Below are positions 57,301-64,000 of a stretch of DNA of 64,000 nt, in pieces. The position numbers were made by a program, and so were the translations under genes. The stretch covers positions 23,942,013 to 24,006,012 of the forward strand of contig NC_087071.1 in NCBI RefSeq assembly GCF_963678635.1, given 5' to 3'. Source of the DNA: Symsagittifera roscoffensis. Lineage: Eukaryota; Xenacoelomorpha; Acoela; Convolutidae. Under the pieces are notes generated by a model that was not told where the DNA came from, did no database searches, and saw only the letters and a program-made list of their open reading frames with translations. How positions within the stretch are numbered: the first letter of the stretch is position 1; the number at the start of each line of letters is the position of its first letter.

Positions 57301-59475
57301 AGTTGTTTAGGGTGTGACAAACGAACTCTGACCACTCATTACGAAGGGAAATCGGGAAGAACCAGACCGTATCAACTCTCGAAGACATGGCATCAGAAAG
57401 ATCCGGTACAGCGCTTTCAAGCTAGTGAGTGGTATCAGCCGATATCGTCATACTGGCCATCGTATGAGAGAGATCGAAACTAACAGGGGTATCAGGGGAA
57501 GTAGAACTCGCTAAAGTGACAGAGGTATGGCTGGAGACAGGAAACGCGAGTGGGTAGATTGGACCGCGAGATTCCCGCCTATACGAGCCTATCCATCGGG
57601 GAGCCGGAAAATTTGATCCAGGTTAGACCAGGAGTCAAAGCTCTTATTTCAACTACAAAAATGTCAGCAACAACAACAACACCGGTGGTCAAATGCGAGA
57701 TAGCAACAGACGAGCTAACACAGACATCTGCTGGGTTAACAAATCTAGACAACTGAGGTCTCAACAGAGGGAACGGGATAACTTTCAATATCACCAGCAC
57801 ATAAAAAAGGAGCAATTAATTGTTATGAAACGGCAGATTTGAGTTGCGTTTGAATTATTGTGACCGCAGTTCAGAACGAGATAATTTTTCACGGAATGAG
57901 CATGATGGGTGAATATCAGAAAACAACGTTTATCAAATTTTGAATGCATCTTGTTCTGTATGTGTGGATACTATCCTCCTCAGAATAGATTTATTGTGTG
58001 TTTTTTGTTTGTTTTCTCTTTTCTTCATTTGACGTGTTTGGTGCTTTTTTGAAGCTCGATATTTTTGTGTTTTAAGATGCTGATGATGAGCGATAGCTCG
58101 AAAGTACTCATAATTTAACATTGATCAACGTTGTTTTCTGACAAAACGGGATAACTGGAGAACGATATAACTGGAGAACGATATAGCTGGAGAACGGGAT
58201 AACTTTCAATATCACCAGCACATAAAAAAAGGAGCAATGAATTGTTATAAAACGACAGATTTGAGTTAAGTTTGAACTATTGTGACCGCAGTTCTTGTCG
58301 TGATTATGCATACGGTTTCTCGTCGGTCAGCAGCAGTAGGTGAGAACTGAGTAACCATTCGGCACACGATGGAGCGCTAAAGCTAGAAACACAGTCGAAT
58401 AGGAAGAGACAAACAATTGCGTGGCTAACGTAGGCGAGGTCTCACCCAGAGGAGATAAAGTGGGCTGATGAGAAGAGCAAAAGTCCAGATCAGGCTGCGG
58501 TTTCCACACCAGGAGACCAGAATCCAGACCAGATCATAGATGGTTAGTGTTATTTTTGTACAGTTTTGTTGGGGGTCCGTGGTAGGGTGCCAAGCGCAGG
58601 TTCTAGTGGAGAGTTCGGCTGTAGGGGTAAACTTGATGAGCTTGTCTCTAAAATCCCGTCCTGGGCCTTCTTCTTAAAAGCGAAACAGAGATATGGGAGC
58701 ATGAACAGGCGAGTCCAGTTTTTCAGGTTGTTGTCTTCTTATTATACAGTTGACAAGGGGATGAAACGATTTGGTTCAACTAGGCCAAATTTAAACCTTG
58801 ACACTTTTCATTAAGAAAGATCACTTCCGTTTCCCTACATAATTGGCTAGCAAAATTGCTAATGATCCAATGACGATTGCGCTTTACGTTTCTTTATACC
58901 TTCCGCCTTAATATATTGAACTTCCCTCGCCGTTAATAAAGTCGTTTTCTACTACATTAGTCAATTAATTCATCAACTTAGCTGAAGAACAGAAAAGCTG
59001 AAGATTGTATTATTGACAAAAGCGCTTCTTTCGTCAGATGTACAAGAGTCGCTACTAATAATTATTACTTACTTTTTTCCCGCGATTGGAACCCATGTAT
59101 AATAAGCAATGGTTTATTAATGCAACTCTCTGGATAATGAGACAAGAGCCATTGAATATCAAACATGTAATTAAAGTGAGCAGATGATTGCAAGCAAGAA
59201 TGCAGCCTTAAGAGCTCAGCTAGCGTTACCGAATCTTTATTATCGGTTTTCTCAGGCAATCTTTCAACACGTGTCAGTTTAAAATGGAAGTTCAAACTAA
59301 GCGAATCGTAGTCTTCCAATTTTATGTTTTTAGCGGTTTGTGATGAATTTTCATTACACAGGCTTCTTTTAAATTTTTTTGTGTTCCCTGTTGGGTGTTT
59401 GAACTCTTGAAAGTGCGCGGGGTTTTGCCTATAACAGTCGGCTCCATATTTACACAATCGCTTCTCAATTTGCAT
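39096..59475 (-). CDS. TDP1: Tyrosyl-DNA phosphodiesterase 1 with N-terminal PBZ finger (seven coding exons)
   Basis: TDP1 hydrolyses 3'-phosphotyrosyl bonds left by trapped topoisomerase I and cleans other 3' blocks in the nucleus. The exons given separately below join in consistent phases; the coding parts (403, 108, 359, 148, 110, 120 and 270 nt) sum to 1518 nt, giving 505 residues plus a stop without any frame break. Residues 8-28 form a PBZ-type C2H2 finger ([20 protein letters not shown]), a poly(ADP-ribose) reader. The phospholipase D fold has both HxK motifs: His 162/Lys 164 (GTHHTKMM) and His 404/Lys 406 (PHIKTY), with Asn 427 in [11 protein letters not shown]. The C-terminus HGNIWCPNS is typical. 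The protein is somewhat shorter than vertebrate TDP1 (about 600 residues). Introns of 0.4-7.9 kb carry LINEs, MITEs and satellites. The start codon follows a splice acceptor, so a 5' UTR exon is likely upstream. Confidence 0.95.
39559..39921. mobile_element. 363-bp TIR element flanked by TA, with a nested inverted copy
   Basis: Left end GAAAGTTGCAAAAAGTTCGG; the reverse complement of the right end is GGAAGTTGCAATAAGTTGGA. TA flanks are at 39557-39558 and 39922-39923, as in Tc1/mariner insertions. Inverted repeats of about 80 bp end in GCATGCAAATTT. A third copy of the end, inverted, lies at about 39685-39773, so an inner foldback of about 215 bp is nested in the larger one. In TDP1 intron 6. 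Confidence 0.7.
40025..40450. repeat. Palindromic repeat cluster in TDP1 intron 6
   Basis: GAAAAAATGCTTATCATACA (about 40115) pairs with TGTATGATAAGCATTTTTTC (about 40200), and the flanks extend the arms to about 40 bp. Outer blocks near 40027 (CCGGGCTGA) and 40445 (TCAACCCGGG), each followed by ATGCTT(A/G)TCA, suggest an outer, older inverted pair. No ORF. Confidence 0.6.
40828..40947 (-). CDS. TDP1: TDP1 exon 6 with second HxK motif
   Basis: Acceptor AGTTTCTGTTCAG; donor GTGAGT. Exactly 40 codons (377-416): [13 protein letters not shown], then [12 protein letters not shown] with the catalytic His 404 and Lys 406. An internal CACAG could act as an alternative acceptor, but it would break the phase with exon 5. 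Confidence 0.92.
41040..42450 (+). pseudogene. CR1/Jockey-type LINE reverse transcriptase remnant (antisense in TDP1 intron 5)
   Basis: Broken plus-strand reading: [15 protein letters not shown], then [30 protein letters not shown] and the catalytic IFADDTN near 41920, followed by [13 protein letters not shown]. Many stops and frameshifts. Orientation is opposite to TDP1. Confidence 0.8.
42763..42872 (-). CDS. TDP1: TDP1 exon 5
   Basis: Acceptor GATGTTAAACAG; donor CAG|GTTAAC. Encodes residues 340-376, including [19 protein letters not shown] and CLPYS. Ends in phase 0. The intron between exons 4 and 5 is only 404 bp. Confidence 0.9.
43277..43424 (-). CDS. TDP1: TDP1 exon 4
   Basis: Acceptor GGTCTTGTTTAG; donor GTGAGT. 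Encodes [20 protein letters not shown] and neighbours (residues 291-339), a well-conserved TDP1 block. Ends in phase 1. Confidence 0.92.
43425..44789. other. TDP1 intron 3, repeat-poor part
   Basis: No gene seen. A short segment near 43580-43610 (CTTAACCCAATTTGAGAAAA) matches part of the TIR of the 31597-33015 element and may be a fragment of that family. Confidence 0.4.
44790..47762 (-). pseudogene. CR1/L2-type LINE, 5'-more-complete decayed copy (TDP1 intron 3)
   Basis: Read on the minus strand. ORF1 starts at 47762 and contains [20 protein letters not shown] at 47338-47060, typical of LINE ORF1 RNA-binding proteins. An endonuclease segment at 46626-46366 has [11 protein letters not shown]; a linker at 45751-45560 has [15 protein letters not shown]. 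The C-terminal RT part at 45032-44790 has a variant of the catalytic box (LFAVDTN, where Asp-Asp is expected) and CKYLGVYVD. Frames are broken throughout. Same orientation as TDP1. Confidence 0.8.
48005..48363 (-). CDS. TDP1: TDP1 exon 3
   Basis: Acceptor CCCGTCTGTTGCAG; donor CAG|GTTAAA. Encodes residues 171-290, from [20 protein letters not shown] through [19 protein letters not shown] to LRNLLEQ. Ends in phase 0. The donor is not an optimal GTRAGT. Confidence 0.93.
48560..50345. repeat. Higher-order tandem repeat in TDP1 intron 2
   Basis: Units of about 150-160 bp recur with blocks like CCGAGG.TC.TAA.TTTT, GTTTATGCA, and TGAAACCAA.ATCTCAGATT (for example near 48980, 49140, 49320, 49470, 49630 and 49790). 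A longer block (TTGTTGCTCTATTAAAA.ATG, then GATATCAGATTGA.(C/T)T(G/A)TTTTCGAG) occurs at both 48685-48850 and 50050-50210, giving a super-period of about 1.36 kb. No coding. Confidence 0.75.
50350..50600 (+). repeat. Diverged dispersed repeat related to 60-300
   Basis: Begins GGTGCGGATCTAGGATTTTC and contains GGGTCGACC, both mirrored in reverse complement near 60-300. The ends are not defined. Confidence 0.4.
51042..51149 (-). CDS. TDP1: TDP1 exon 2 with first HxK motif
   Basis: Acceptor GCTGATTTAG, donor GTAGGT. Encodes [20 protein letters not shown] and onward, with the catalytic His 162 and Lys 164. Both ends are in phase 1, matching exons 1 and 3. It is 108 nt long and was too short to stand out as an ORF. 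Confidence 0.92.
51150..53080. other. TDP1 intron 1, 3' part
   Basis: No gene or clear repeat recognised beyond short CT and A runs (CTCTCTCTCTC near 52680). Confidence 0.4.
53080..53930. repeat. Degenerate CATC/CATT-based minisatellite
   Basis: Dozens of variants of CCATCCATTCA, CCATCTAGC and CCAGCCATT fill about 850 bp. Spacing is close to multiples of four bases but heavily mutated. The 120-codon open frame inside (53401-53763) is a by-product of the repeat. Confidence 0.75.
53931..54960. other. Intron 1 spacer
   Basis: No gene supported. A 146-codon plus-strand frame at 54574-55014 has a Lys/Glu-rich stretch but no recognisable domain, and it overlaps the 3' end of the LINE on the other strand. 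Confidence 0.35.
54980..57060 (-). pseudogene. LINE with RT and C-terminal cysteine/endonuclease-like region (TDP1 intron 1)
   Basis: Minus-strand reading in several broken frames. RT begins with [14 protein letters not shown] (about 56760-56700), then [20 protein letters not shown] and [19 protein letters not shown]. The expected DD-containing box is degenerate (WHLVAG near 56280). At about 55380-55310 comes [20 protein letters not shown], then an Arg/His-rich part, and near 55060 [14 protein letters not shown]. This order (RT, CPxC zinc motif, C-terminal block) is that of non-LTR elements with a C-terminal restriction-like endonuclease; that assignment is inference. More GC-rich than its surroundings. 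Confidence 0.75.
57061..58850. repeat. Intron 1 repeats: 110-bp direct repeat and 16-mer array
   Basis: GGGATAACTTTCAATATCACCAGCACATAAAAAAGG.GCAAT..ATTG and the following 70 bp occur at 57774-57880 and 58197-58298. A 16-mer (GGAGAACGATATAACT) is repeated about three times at 58155-58203. GGAGCATGAACAGGCGAG.CCAGTTTTTCAGGTT occurs at 57250 and 58696. No gene seen. Confidence 0.65.
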
Positions 59476-59488
59476 TGCTTGATTAAAT
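59073..59488 (-). CDS. TDP1: TDP1 exon 1 (first coding exon)
   Basis: The acceptor (T)13CAG ends at 59489; the ATG is at 59475; the donor is GTAAGT at 59072-59067. It encodes residues 1-134: the PBZ finger, a low-complexity linker, then the start of the catalytic domain ([24 protein letters not shown]). It ends in phase 1. Confidence 0.93.
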
Positions 59489-59748
59489 CTGAAAAAAAAA
59501 AAAACAATTTGATCAAAACGCGCCCTCCCGCGTAAATGTGGTCTATGTGCAAATGTTGAATATCACATTAACATTGAGGTGAAATGAGCAAATTTCATGA
59601 TACCTATATTTAAAAAATCTTCTTTTACTTAAGATGTTTTCCTTTAAAAAAATGTTTTCCTTATAATGTACAAAGGTATGATAAGACCAAACCTGAGAAT
59701 GCGTTAAAATTGTAAATTCAAACAAACGTTTTCGCACATTTTTGTGCA

Positions 59749-62700
59749 TTGACAGTTGTACACCCACCTCCTATCTTGATGTGGACTTTGAAAAACAAAC
59801 TCATTTGGAAATTAGTCCGTGATTATGCGTCCATATATATTAAATTTATCAACTGTAACCAACGTGTTAAATTTTTGAGAGTTTGTCTAGAAAACGACAT
59901 TATTCCTAACTTTTGGAGGTTCAGGGTACCGAAAAATGGAGTGTTTTCGAACCAAGCGGTACACAGTTTTCAGACAAAACTTCTAAGAACGGAGATAAAC
60001 AAGGCAAGGACAGATGAGAAAAACGTTGAAGTCAAACTAGAAAGGGCGAGAGGCGCAGTACAGAGGGGTATAGATGAGAAGTTTTGGCCTTCGGTAATTA
60101 AATATTTCAGTCTGTGGGGACAAAGACAAACAGCAACAGTCATAGATATCCATCGGAAGAAGCTAATGAAACTATCATAAAGGCAAGACCGACCTCTAGG
60201 GAAGCAAGGTGACGGTTCGGTAAGAGCTCTTGATGATGTTGAATTACCAAATTGTGTACAACAAGTGTTGGCATTAGGGCCGAAACATCCCGTCAGGGAA
60301 AAATTTAATGAGACACACTTTCTCGCCTATATTGACATTTTTCTATCGGATCTCAAAAATCGTTAAGTCCCCAGGGAGGCCCTTTGTAAGATCGAAGCTG
60401 TGGCAAAAGCCTATGCTAAAAGGGTGAAACAAACACCATCTGACAAAGGCGTTGAGAAGGCCCGAAAGTATCTGAAGAGTAATGGATTAGTTGCACTACC
60501 CTATGACAAAGGCGTGGGTTTTTGTGTAATGAGAAAGGACACCTACGAGAACAAGTTAACGGATACATTAGATTCAAATCAATTCAGCAAAAGTAAAAGA
60601 ACAAGTGATGCGATTGTTTTGAAGATAGAAAGAGAAATCAATAAGGAGTTGTTGGCTATGAGGAAAAAGATGAGATAAGTGAGATCGTGTTCTTTGCACA
60701 ATCTTGCTTACTTCTCCGTTGATTCAGGGATGCCTGGTATGCGATTGTCTTCGAGTTCCTTGCGGCGGTTCTTGGCGACTGGAAATCAAGCTAGCTTGGG
60801 TTGGATGATCTGAATCAAATTGTTTTGTGGTTAGCAGCGTTTTGATTTTGATCACTGTTTTCTTGAGTACAACAAGTAATGACCTTAGGGCCGAAACATC
60901 CCGTCAGGGTTAAATTTAATGAGACACACTTTCTCGCCTACATTGACATCTTTCTATCGATCTCAAAAATCGTTAAGTCCCCAGGGAGGCCCTTTGTAAG
61001 ATCGAAGCTGTGGCAAAAGCCTATGCTAAAAGGGTGAAACAAACACCATCTGACAAAGGCGTTGAGAAGGCCCGAAAGTATCTGAAGAGTAATGGATTAG
61101 TTGCACTACCGTATGACAAAGGCGTGGGTTTTTGTGTAATGAGAAAGGACACCTACGAAAACAAGTTAACGGATACATTAGATTCAAATCAATTCAGCAA
61201 AAGTAAAAGAACAAGTGATGCGATTGTTTTGAAGATAGAAAGAGAAATCAATAAGGAGTTGTTGGCTATGAGGAAAAAGATGAGATAAGTGAGAGTCTCT
61301 ACACAAGCATGAGGTCCCCTGGGGGGCAGCCTGTCAGGCTTTATGGGATGGCGAAAGTGCATAAAGTGATTACACCATTAATACCGGTCCTCTCCCCACC
61401 TGGTAGCTCTTACTATAACTTGAAGAAGATTCCTGCAAAATTTTTCGAAAAAATTGAGGGCGCAAACATCGAAACCAACTCACTAGATGCGAGAGAAATC
61501 TTCGAGAACACTAATCTTGAGCCCAATGAAAATTTGATATCTCTAGATGTGAAGAGTTTGTACACAAATGTTCCACTGAAAAATATTCCAATAGATATAG
61601 CTTTGAGAAAACTGTATGAGCAAGATGAACAACCATCAATTGCTAGGAAAACCATGAAGAGATTGTTGAACATGGCAGTTAGTCAAATCCATTTCAAGTG
61701 CAATGAAACATGGTACGTTGAGAAAGATGGTTTGACAATGGACGCATCTCTTGCTGTTATTTTAGCAAATCTTTGGCTGAAGCAGTACGAAACTGCACTA
61801 TCGAGGGATATTCCCGAAATACTTTTGCCCGAGAAAGATCCTAACGGATTATGTCCGAGTGCAATAAAAAAGTCACGTACAGGTCAAAGGTGTAAAATGT
61901 GAATGCTGTTTGAACTGGTATCACGTAAAATGCGCTGATATATCAGATGATGAGTATCGAAATATAAGTGAAACCGTCTGGTACTGTAGAAAATGCATCT
62001 CAATAAGAGAGAAAAATAAGTCAATACAGCAAGCTAAATTATTTCTCCGTTACGTTGACAATATAGTGAGAACAGTGAAGGGTGATCCTGAAAAAGTGCT
62101 ACGGGCTGCAAACTTACTACATCCAAATTTACAGTTCACAATAGAGACACCAAACACAAACGGAAATTTGGTATTTTTGATTTATAAATTAGTATTGACA
62201 AAAGCAGGAAATTTAGCTGTGGGTGGTATCAAAAACCAACAGATACAGGTGCCATGCTAAATTTTAGACGCTGCGCCCCCCTTCAGTACAAGAGAAGTGT
62301 GATTGAAGGAACTGTTCACCGGGTTTTCCGCAGTACGTCAACATGGGAAGAATATGATAAAGCTATGAAAAACAACCGTGAGCAGTGGTTGGAACCAATA
62401 TTCGGAAATTTGGTCGTCACGGGTTGCATCCCATGCCCTTGAAGAGATCATCAGCGAGGGCAAAAACAAAAAGAACATGGCTGAGAAAAAGAAGCCCTGT
62501 GGTTATAGCAGTGATTCACCACCCATCTTGATGGTCCAATATAAGGGGAATCACAGTCAGACATTAGCAAAAAAAGTGCGCGATATCACCAATGCGCTGA
62601 TAATATTCACGACAAGGAAAATGAAAACTTGTATGGCCTCTCTTAAATACTCCTTTTACAGTGAACTGAAAACAAAAGTGGTGTACAGACTTGAATGTTG

Positions 62701-62967
62701 TGGCTGCAAATTCATCTATGTTGGCCAGACAGTCCGACTTCTCACGACAAGGATTAAGGAACACCAAAAAAAGGATACCCCAGTTGGACAGCATTTAGGC
62801 AGTGTGGTACTGAGAGTGTTAGGTCTGAGTTTAAATGGAAAATAATCGACCAGGTGACCAGCAGCATCAAGTTACTTACATTAGAGGAGCTGCACATTAG
62901 GAAAAAGAGACCGGCCTTTATCACGCGCGACGAGCTTAGAAGTAGAGAGCTGACACTAAGGCTATAG
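59749..62967 (+). pseudogene. Decayed PLE polyprotein: RT, PHD-like finger, GIY-YIG endonuclease
   Basis: Fragments in order. N-terminal region at 59749-60180 (PNFWRFRVPKNGVFSNQAVH). RT at 60190-62250: LGPKHPVREKFNETHF, PYDKGVGFCVMRKDTYENKL, RLYGMAKVHK, motif A SLDVKSLYTNVPL, motif B with MDAS instead of the usual MGSP-like sequence, and the catalytic box YVDN instead of YVDD. A PHD-like zinc finger lies between motif B and the catalytic box (about 61855-62005). GIY-YIG endonuclease at about 62650-62790 (VVYRLECCGCKFIYVGQT, then RIKEH). The final segment up to TAG at 62965-62967 is in another frame. Frameshifts and stops divide all parts, and a 0.4-kb piece of the RT N-terminus is duplicated. 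Confidence 0.88.
60271..61290 (+). repeat. Internal duplication in the PLE
   Basis: About 60271-60680 recurs at 60884-61290 (offset about 610 bp). The 92-codon part starting at 60400 and 61010 is identical at protein level. Only the second copy continues into the rest of RT; 60681-60883 between the copies is unrelated sequence. Confidence 0.9.
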
Positions 62968-63244
62968 TTCCAGAATCAAAAAATTCTGGCTAAAACAACA
63001 AAATTTTGAGACAACTTACATGTTAGCATAAAAATTAGCGACAAAACGAAATTGTGAAAACAAAAAGGGTGAAAACTCTCAGAAATTTGTGACAAAATGT
63101 TTGAAGTTGTAACGTAAAAGTTATTACATAATTTCAGTGATATTTGTAAAGTTTTGATCGGTTGAATTTTTAAAATTTCGAAGTAATGATGTGTATGACA
63201 CTTTTTATGATCTTTGATCATTTTGTACAGATAGTTTAGAAGTA

Positions 63245-63300
63245 TTAAAACCTGAAGAAGCACAAAAATGTGCGAAAACGTTTGTTTGAATTTACAATTT
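63245..63300 (+). ncRNA. Hammerhead-ribozyme-like motif at the PLE 3' end
   Basis: CTGAAGA (63252-63258), then a 5-bp stem GCACA/TGTGC with an AAAA loop, then GAAA. Stem III can form as AAC-GTTT-GTT and is followed by T at the expected cleavage position. One extra A separates CTGAAGA from stem II. Hammerhead ribozymes are established components of PLE terminal repeats. The inverted 54-mer at the other end lacks CTGAAGA. Stem I pairing is weak. Confidence 0.5.
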
Positions 63301-63635
63301 TAACGCATTCTCAAAATTGATTTTAAGCCTGTCATCCGAGAATGTTTTCTCACTTATTAATAATTGTAGTGATTGCAAGACCTGATAGTGGAACTGAACC
63401 CAAACGTTGCGTGAAGGAATTTGACATTGTTTGGAAAATTTTACAACATCGGTGGACTAAGCTTCAATCCGAATGGCAAGAACCCACTGAAGATTCTACA
63501 AAACCTTCTCACAGGCACGAAGGGGTGTGCCAGCCCGAAAATCCGAGATTGTTTTCTGGCACGATTGACGTTATTAAAACATGTAAATGACGGGACTCAT
63601 AAACCCTTGTGAAGAGTGACTTCCCAGAAGCCTCA

Positions 63636-63637
<2 letters not shown>

Positions 63638-63678
<41 letters not shown>

Positions 63679-63680
63679 AT
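63638..63680. repeat. (CTA)n microsatellite
   Basis: About 14 uninterrupted CTA triplets. It can be translated as poly-Leu or poly-Val in overlapping frames, which are not genes. Confidence 0.95.
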
Positions 63681-63699
63681 ACAATTTCGAATAACAGGA

Positions 63700-64000
63700 G
63701 CAACAACTATAAATGCAAATTTTCTGGTCGCGAAATTTGCTTTTGAGAGATTCCTTTTGAGTACGAAGAGAGCGTTTAAAGCTTTTTCAGCCCTCTTTTC
63801 TGCGTGTTGCGTCCAAGAGTGGGTCGGATATCAGGATGCCCAGATCTTTCATTAATCCAGTGGTTTCGAAACTGTAGTTGAGGAGTGCAATCGTAGCTCA
63901 TCCTTTGATAGTGGATGTTGCTTTTCGTCAGTTTCATTGACATGCAGTTTTCCTCGCACCTCCTCCGAAGTCTCCTAACATCCATGTTGAGAATTAAAGG
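63700..64000 (-). pseudogene. LINE reverse transcriptase C-terminal fragment
   Basis: On the minus strand: DVRRLRRRCEENCMSMKLTK, then after a frame change MKDLGILISDPLLDATR. This is the usual block after the catalytic box of CR1/Jockey-like RTs (short helix, Lys-rich strand, then K-x-LG). It runs off the window. Confidence 0.6.

Larger units (their letters stand above)
59694..63313 (+). mobile_element. Penelope-like element with inverted terminal 54-mers
   Basis: A PLE coding region lies between two exactly complementary 54-bp sequences (59694-59747 and 63260-63313). The element sits about 200 bp upstream of the first TDP1 coding exon, in divergent orientation, so it lies in the TDP1 5' intron or promoter. 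No target duplication was identified. Confidence 0.8.

Noticed and set aside
63509-63706. Poly-Val ORF on the minus strand
   Set aside because: Translation of the CTA microsatellite.
1-64000. tRNA and rRNA genes
   Set aside because: I looked for cloverleaf and rRNA core signatures and recognised none, though a short tRNA could be missed by eye.

Overview
This window is from an AT-rich animal (metazoan) nuclear genome. The evidence is GT-AG introns, an intact multi-exon tyrosyl-DNA phosphodiesterase 1 (TDP1) gene with an animal-type sequence, polyadenylation signals, and a dense load of Ty3/gypsy, Penelope-like, LINE and inverted-repeat elements. I cannot name the species; an invertebrate seems most likely. 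A 200-N assembly gap lies at 33098-33297.

Layout. 1-890: AT-rich, no gene. 891-5130: a 2.12-kb segment present twice in tandem, carrying a 204-bp MITE, a broken C2H2 zinc-finger ORF and a piece of gypsy integrase. 5131-8157: the rest of that decayed minus-strand gypsy element (gag, protease, RNase H; RT core lost). 9853-10262: a solo LTR. 10709-29559: a complete 18.85-kb Ty3/gypsy element with apparently identical 408-bp LTRs and a 4-bp target duplication, belonging to the same family as the solo LTR. 29595-30239: a 214-codon ORF of unknown function whose reading frame may once have continued across the element's target site. 30509-36700: a second MITE copy, tandem repeats, a 1.4-kb TIR element, the gap and a ~1.1-kb satellite. 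38472-38789: a near-perfect foldback. 39096-59488: TDP1 on the minus strand in seven coding exons, its introns filled with LINEs, small inverted-repeat elements and satellites. 59694-63313: a decayed Penelope-like element (PLE) about 200 bp upstream of the first TDP1 coding exon. 63630-64000: a triplet microsatellite and a LINE fragment.

The large gypsy element is the main novelty. In order on the plus strand it carries a leader with repeated stem-loops, a small basic ORF, a single-frame gag-protease-RT ORF, RNase H-integrase in the +1 frame, two small hydrophobic ORFs joined by ATGA, a 378-codon ORF with no ATG, an envelope-like glycoprotein resembling the chuvirus/mivirus class III type, and a 599-codon orphan ORF whose ATG overlaps the envelope stop codon. 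This is a retrovirus-like gene set, much larger than usual for a Ty3/gypsy element, and apparently inserted very recently.

The TDP1 model is supported independently of homology: all exon phases agree and the coding parts sum to 1518 nt, giving 505 residues plus a stop, with both HxK catalytic motifs present. Its N-terminus carries a PBZ-type zinc finger, linking poly(ADP-ribose) recognition to topoisomerase-1 adduct repair.
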